Shown: positions 4,041 through 7,385 of the stretch, piece by piece
How positions within the stretch are numbered: the first letter of the stretch is position 1
Layout of the letters: each line of letters starts with the position of its first letter
DNA from: Thermoplasmata archaeon
GTDB taxonomy: Archaea > Thermoplasmatota > Thermoplasmata > Lutacidiplasmatales > UBA184
Assembly (NCBI GenBank): GCA_022749905.1
Contig: JAKIWU010000070.1
Location: 1-7,385, forward strand
Reading direction: 5' to 3'
Length of the DNA: 7,385 nt
The notes under the pieces: generated by a model
Databases searched by the model: none
What the model was told of the DNA's origin: nothing
What the model saw: only the letters and a program-made list of their open reading frames with translations
Translations under genes and position numbers: made by a program

Positions 4041-6264
4041 TCGGCGCTGGCGCGGGCGCCCCTTCCGGCGGGCGTCCCTCGGCTCGTACGGGCTTCGTCT
4101 GCGGGTCGACGGTCGCGCCGACCTGCCGGAGAACGCTCTTCGCGAGCTCGCGCGAGCGAAGGATCGCCTCGATGCGATCGAGGGAGGCACTCCGCAAGGC
4201 TTCGCGATCTTCGATACCGGCCGCGTACAGGGCCCGACCGCGCACGCGGCCGATACCCCGCAAGCGCACGAGATCGAGGAGCTCTTCGCGGATCCCATAT
4301 CGGACGCGGAGCGAGAGCGCATCGATCGGTCGGGCCACGCGCCTCTGGAGCTTCTGGGCGAAGCGCTGAGCCCCGAACAGGAGCCAGTCGGCGTCCTCCA
4401 CCTTCGCCCGGAGGTCGCCCGCGCCGATCTGAAACCGCTCGGTGATCGCGACGATGGGCGTCTCGTCGATCCAGGCCTCGAGCACCGAGGCCGTCTTGAG
4501 GGTCGAGAGGAAGAACTCGAGATCGAGCCGCAGCGGATCTTCGTCCGGCTTCACGAGGAGCTCGTTCTCCTCATCGGTGAACCTCGCGAGGAGCTCTCGT
4601 TCCTCACCGCGTCGCAGGAAGAGCGGCGGAAGGTCCGGCGTAGCCGCGACGGCTGCGAGCAGAGGGAACGGTCGGACCCCGAGCGGAGCGCGCTCGAGCG
4701 CCCCCCGGAGCACGAGGGCGCTCATCGGGTCGAGGTAGAGCTCCGAGGTGAGGTGGCCGAACGCGGTCGCCTTCAGCTCGGCTCCCGGCTCGAGGAAGGC
4801 TTCGGAGACGAGGAACGCCCGGACCGCGTCGACGGTGGCGTCCATCTCCTCGATCGCTTGGGTGTGGCCGAAGAAGGTGGATTCGAAGAAGCGTCGGAGC
4901 TCGAGCTCGGTCGACGCTGCGCCGCTCGCGACGAGAGCGAGCAGGTGTGTGCGCAGGGACGACTCGGAGGCGAGCTGGGATCGGACCTCTTCCGGACCGG
5001 CGGAGAGGTAGTCATCGAGGTAGCGCGTGAGCTCCTCTTCGTGACGCGCAATGAGGACCGCCTCCCCCGACGGATCGAGGCCGGGCCGTCCAGCCCTTCC
5101 GCACATCTGCTGGATCTCTAGGGCGGGGATCGCGGTTTGCATGCCGACCCGGTCGTCGTAGCGCGTGGTATCCCGCACGATCACGCGACGCGCGGGCAGG
5201 TTGATGCCGGCCGCGAGGGTCGGCGTCGCGACGAGGGCCTTGAGGATCCGGTCCCGGAACGCCCGTTCGACCACGCGGCGCTCGGGATTGGTGAGGGCAG
5301 CATTGTGGAACGCGACGCCGTTCGGCAGGAGGCCCGCGAGGCGCCGTACTCCCTCGGTCTCTTCCTCCCCCAGCCCCGAGAGCCGGCTCGCCGCTTCCTC
5401 CCCGTGTGCACGCTCCCCTGCGGTGAGCGCGCTCCGGACCGTCGGCACGAGGGCGAGCGCGAGTTGCTCGCTCGCTCGGCGGGTGTTCACGAACACGAGG
5501 GCCTGCCCGCCCTCCTCGATGACGGTCCGCACGAGGCGATGGACAGGCTCCCCGCCCCCGGTGAGGTCGCGAGCGGTGAGATCGGTGAACGTGATCCGGC
5601 CGTCGAGGTAGACCCCGGACTTGAGGGGGACGGGGCGGAAGTCGCTCTCGATGAGCTCGGCCTTGAGCCAGTCGGCAAGTTCGCGCGCATTGCCGACGGT
5701 GGCCGAGAGCGCGACGACCTGGAGGTCCGGCCGCAAGCGGCGGAGCCTCGTCAGGCTCACTTCGAGCGTCGGGCCGCGATCGCGATCCCGCATGAGGTGG
5801 ATCTCGTCGGCGACGACGCACCCCAGGCGCTCGAGCCACGGCGCTCCCTTCCGGAGGAGCGCATCCGCCTTCTCGCTCGTGGCGACGAGGATGTCAAGCT
5901 TCTCGAGGGTCCTTGGAGGGAGATCGTAGTCTCCCATCGAGATGCCCACCGAGAGCCCGAGCGCCTTGAACCGGTCGAGATCGTCGAACTTCTCCTGCGC
6001 GAGGGCGCGGAGCGGGACGAGATAGAGTCCGGTCTTCCCCGCCAGCGCCGCACGGAGGAGGGCGAGGTAGGCCACGAGCGATTTCCCGCTCGCCGTCGGG
6101 CACGCAAGGAGCACGCTCTTTCCGGCGAGAGCGGGACCGAGCGCCGCTGCCTGCGGAGGGTACAGTGTCTGAATCCCTCCGCTCTCCAGGATCTTCAGCA
6201 GCTCGGGCGGTAGGGGAAGGTCCGCCACCTTGACCCCCACTTTGGCGGCTTCTCGGCGTGTCAC
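3985..6264 (-). CDS. hel308: ATP-dependent DNA helicase Hel308
   Basis: The 759-residue product is an archaeal superfamily 2 helicase of the Hel308 type, a 3'-5' enzyme that unwinds the lagging strand at stalled forks. All motifs are present: Q motif LYPPQ (34-38), motif I PTASGKS (56-62), Ia VPLRALAQ, II DEIH (153-156), III SAT (187-189), IV ALVFVNTRRASE (255-266), V ATPTLAAGINLPAR (346-359) and VI QMCGRAGR (386-393). A winged helix follows, then the ratchet domain (LYLDPMSALVLRGAL from 509; WIDETPIVAITERFQIGAGD, 598-617) and a helix-hairpin-helix segment (about 660-690, LRGIGRVRGRALY). The family is usually 690-720 residues; the extra length is a Pro/Ala/Lys-rich tail (about 715-759) ending in TLEEYHR. 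The GTG at 6264 is chosen because a TATA-like box lies about 24 nt upstream; GTG codons at residues 9 and 13 are alternatives nearer to the family N-terminus (VADLPLP). The acyl-CoA dehydrogenase gene ends 48 bp upstream. Confidence 0.94.
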   Translation of the reverse strand: MTRREAAKVGVKVADLPLPPELLKILESGGIQTLYPPQAAALGPALAGKSVLLACPTASGKSLVAYLALLRAALAGKTGLYLVPLRALAQEKFDDLDRFKALGLSVGISMGDYDLPPRTLEKLDILVATSEKADALLRKGAPWLERLGCVVADEIHLMRDRDRGPTLEVSLTRLRRLRPDLQVVALSATVGNARELADWLKAELIESDFRPVPLKSGVYLDGRITFTDLTARDLTGGGEPVHRLVRTVIEEGGQALVFVNTRRASEQLALALVPTVRSALTAGERAHGEEAASRLSGLGEEETEGVRRLAGLLPNGVAFHNAALTNPERRVVERAFRDRILKALVATPTLAAGINLPARRVIVRDTTRYDDRVGMQTAIPALEIQQMCGRAGRPGLDPSGEAVLIARHEEELTRYLDDYLSAGPEEVRSQLASESSLRTHLLALVASGAASTELELRRFFESTFFGHTQAIEEMDATVDAVRAFLVSEAFLEPGAELKATAFGHLTSELYLDPMSALVLRGALERAPLGVRPFPLLAAVAATPDLPPLFLRRGEERELLARFTDEENELLVKPDEDPLRLDLEFFLSTLKTASVLEAWIDETPIVAITERFQIGAGDLRAKVEDADWLLFGAQRFAQKLQRRVARPIDALSLRVRYGIREELLDLVRLRGIGRVRGRALYAAGIEDREALRSASLDRIEAILRSRELAKSVLRQVGATVDPQTKPVRAEGRPPEGAPAPAPISPPQARKGSRTLEEYHR

Positions 6265-6284
6265 GGCGGCCGGAGCCGTGCCCG

Positions 6285-6292
6285 TTACAAAT
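6285..6292 (-). promoter_or_regulatory. TATA-like box (ATTTGTAA) of hel308
   Basis: Read on the minus strand, ATTTGTAA lies in the 48-bp gap between the acyl-CoA dehydrogenase stop and hel308, centred about 24 nt before the GTG at 6264. This predicts a leaderless or near-leaderless transcript starting at hel308, so the helicase need not depend on read-through from the upstream gene. Confidence 0.45.
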
Positions 6293-6312
6293 CCGTTGGC
6301 TCGCGTGTGGGA

Positions 6313-7385
6313 TCAGGCAGGGTCGACCCCAGCGAGCGTCCGGCCCAGAATCAGCTCCTGAATCTCGGTCGTTCCCTCGACAATCGGGAAGACCCGTGCG
6401 TCCCGGAGAAGGCGCTCCGGGCGCGATCCGGTTCTCGCGGCCGGTTGCCCGATCACCTCGATGGCCCGCCCGGCGATCCAGACGGCCGCTTCGGACGCGA
6501 GCAGCTTCGCGGCAGAGGATTCGGGAACGCTCGGGACTCCTGCGTCCTTGCGATCCGCCGCCCGCTCGACGAGCGCTCGGGCTGCGGAGAGGCGGACGTA
6601 GGCTCGCGCAAGGGCGTGCCTCTTCCATTCCTCGGGAGACGCTCGGACGGCGGTCTCCAGCTCGTCGTACGCGGCTTGAGCGACGCCGAGGGCCGCGGAC
6701 GCGATCCCCACACGCCCGCCGGAGAGGGCCCCCAAGGCAATCGACAATCCTTGCCCCTCGGGACCGAGGAGATCGTTCGAGGGGACGACCGCGTCCTGCA
6801 GGACGACCTCGTTGGTCTCCGAACCGTGCAGGCCGAGCTTGTCGAGCCGTTGCGCGATCGAAAATCCCTTCGCACCCTTGCGGAGGATGAAACACGAGAT
6901 TCGGTCCGTCGCGGAACCTTGCGCCGGTCGAGCGAACGTGAGCACCACATCGGCACTAGCGGCGTTGGTGATGAACATCTTGCTGCCCGTAAGGCGATAT
7001 CCGGACGGCTCGGTCGTGAAGCGGCACGCGAGGGCAGCAGCATCCGAGCCTGCGCCAGGCTCCGTGAGCGCGAACGCCCCGAGCCACCGTCCCTCGGCGA
7101 GCGGTCGAAGGCAACGGTCCTTCTGCTCCGGAGTTCCCCACGTTGCGATTGGCTGAGCGCACACCGAGAGATGGACGGAGACGAGGGTCGCAACGGCCGC
7201 GCTCCCGCGGGCGAGCTCCTCGATAACCGCTGCGACCGCACGGTGATCGCCGACCTTTCCCCCGTACTGCACCGGGAGGCCAACGGAGAGGAAGCCCGCC
7301 TCCACAAGCCGGGGGCGGACATCGTGGGGAAGCCGGTCGCTTCGGTCGATCTCTTCGGCATGAGGCAGAAGGTAGTCGTCGGTGA
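6313..7385 (-). CDS. Acyl-CoA dehydrogenase-family protein (5' end outside window)
   Basis: The frame is open to the right edge, giving about 357 visible residues; family members have about 380, so perhaps 20-30 N-terminal residues are missing. An internal GTG at 7305 is not the start, because the codons before it read as a normal family N-terminus (PHAEEIDR, then VEAGFLSVGLPVQYGG). Recognisable parts are the mid-domain signature GAFALTEPGAGSDA, GYRLTGSKMFITNA, KLGLHGSETNEVVLQDAVVP, SGGRVGIASAALGVAQAAYD, and the C-terminal RDARVFPIVEGTTEIQ, which carries the catalytic glutamate (codon 6376-6378). The family oxidises acyl-CoA thioesters to enoyl-CoA with FAD and passes electrons to ETF. Two features are unusual: the RxxFGxPIxxFQ stretch that helps hold FAD is absent, with about 10 residues lost there, and the usual GGxGY before the last motif reads IGQPAARTGSRPE. 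The substrate cannot be told from sequence. Family membership is sure; full activity is less so. Confidence 0.88.
   Translation of the reverse strand, partial: TDDYLLPHAEEIDRSDRLPHDVRPRLVEAGFLSVGLPVQYGGKVGDHRAVAAVIEELARGSAAVATLVSVHLSVCAQPIATWGTPEQKDRCLRPLAEGRWLGAFALTEPGAGSDAAALACRFTTEPSGYRLTGSKMFITNAASADVVLTFARPAQGSATDRISCFILRKGAKGFSIAQRLDKLGLHGSETNEVVLQDAVVPSNDLLGPEGQGLSIALGALSGGRVGIASAALGVAQAAYDELETAVRASPEEWKRHALARAYVRLSAARALVERAADRKDAGVPSVPESSAAKLLASEAAVWIAGRAIEVIGQPAARTGSRPERLLRDARVFPIVEGTTEIQELILGRTLAGVDPA

Noticed and set aside
3766..5121. 451-codon plus-strand frame opposite hel308
   Set aside because: It is antisense to a full set of helicase motifs and is rich in Arg/Glu as expected of a shadow.
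5137..6213. 358-codon plus-strand frame opposite hel308
   Set aside because: It lies opposite the helicase core with motifs I to VI; no recognisable domain and no promoter.

Overview
The window is high in G+C (clearly above 60% by eye) and reads as chromosomal DNA from a G+C-rich archaeon, most plausibly a Thermoplasmatota-like euryarchaeote. Support comes from a Hel308 repair helicase, an Orc1/Cdc6-family initiator-like ATPase, TATA-like boxes placed about 25 nt upstream of start codons (leaderless transcription), and very GC-rich codon use. The archaeal assignment is firm; the phylum is an inference.

Layout, left to right. (1) The 3' end of a plus-strand gene for a surface protein anchored by one C-terminal membrane helix with a polyproline cytoplasmic tail (to 284). 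(2) A 250-bp gap with four consecutive hairpins, then a TATA-like box and a small plus-strand gene for a basic-tailed protein (535-909). (3) Two minus-strand genes, probably one transcript: isocitrate dehydrogenase (1530-2621) followed by a two-helix membrane protein of unknown function (919-1458). (4) A 270-bp divergent intergenic region with an AT-rich promoter, leading to a plus-strand Orc1/Cdc6-like protein (2892-4040) with a degenerate P-loop. (5) Minus-strand Hel308 (3985-6264), whose last codons overlap the end of the Orc1/Cdc6-like gene tail to tail. (6) A minus-strand acyl-CoA dehydrogenase-like gene (6313 to the right edge, 5' end missing).

How they fit together. The window mixes housekeeping functions: TCA cycle, acyl-CoA oxidation, replication initiation and fork repair. 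No mobile element, CRISPR array, rRNA, tRNA or recognisable defence island is visible. The Orc1/Cdc6-like and Hel308 genes both concern DNA replication and repair and share their 3' ends, but no co-regulation can be shown from sequence. The points most worth a second look are the lysine-less Walker A of the Orc1/Cdc6-like protein, the missing FAD-contact motif in the acyl-CoA dehydrogenase, the hairpin-rich gap at 289-463, and a hairpin that would mask the ribosome binding site of the two-helix membrane protein.
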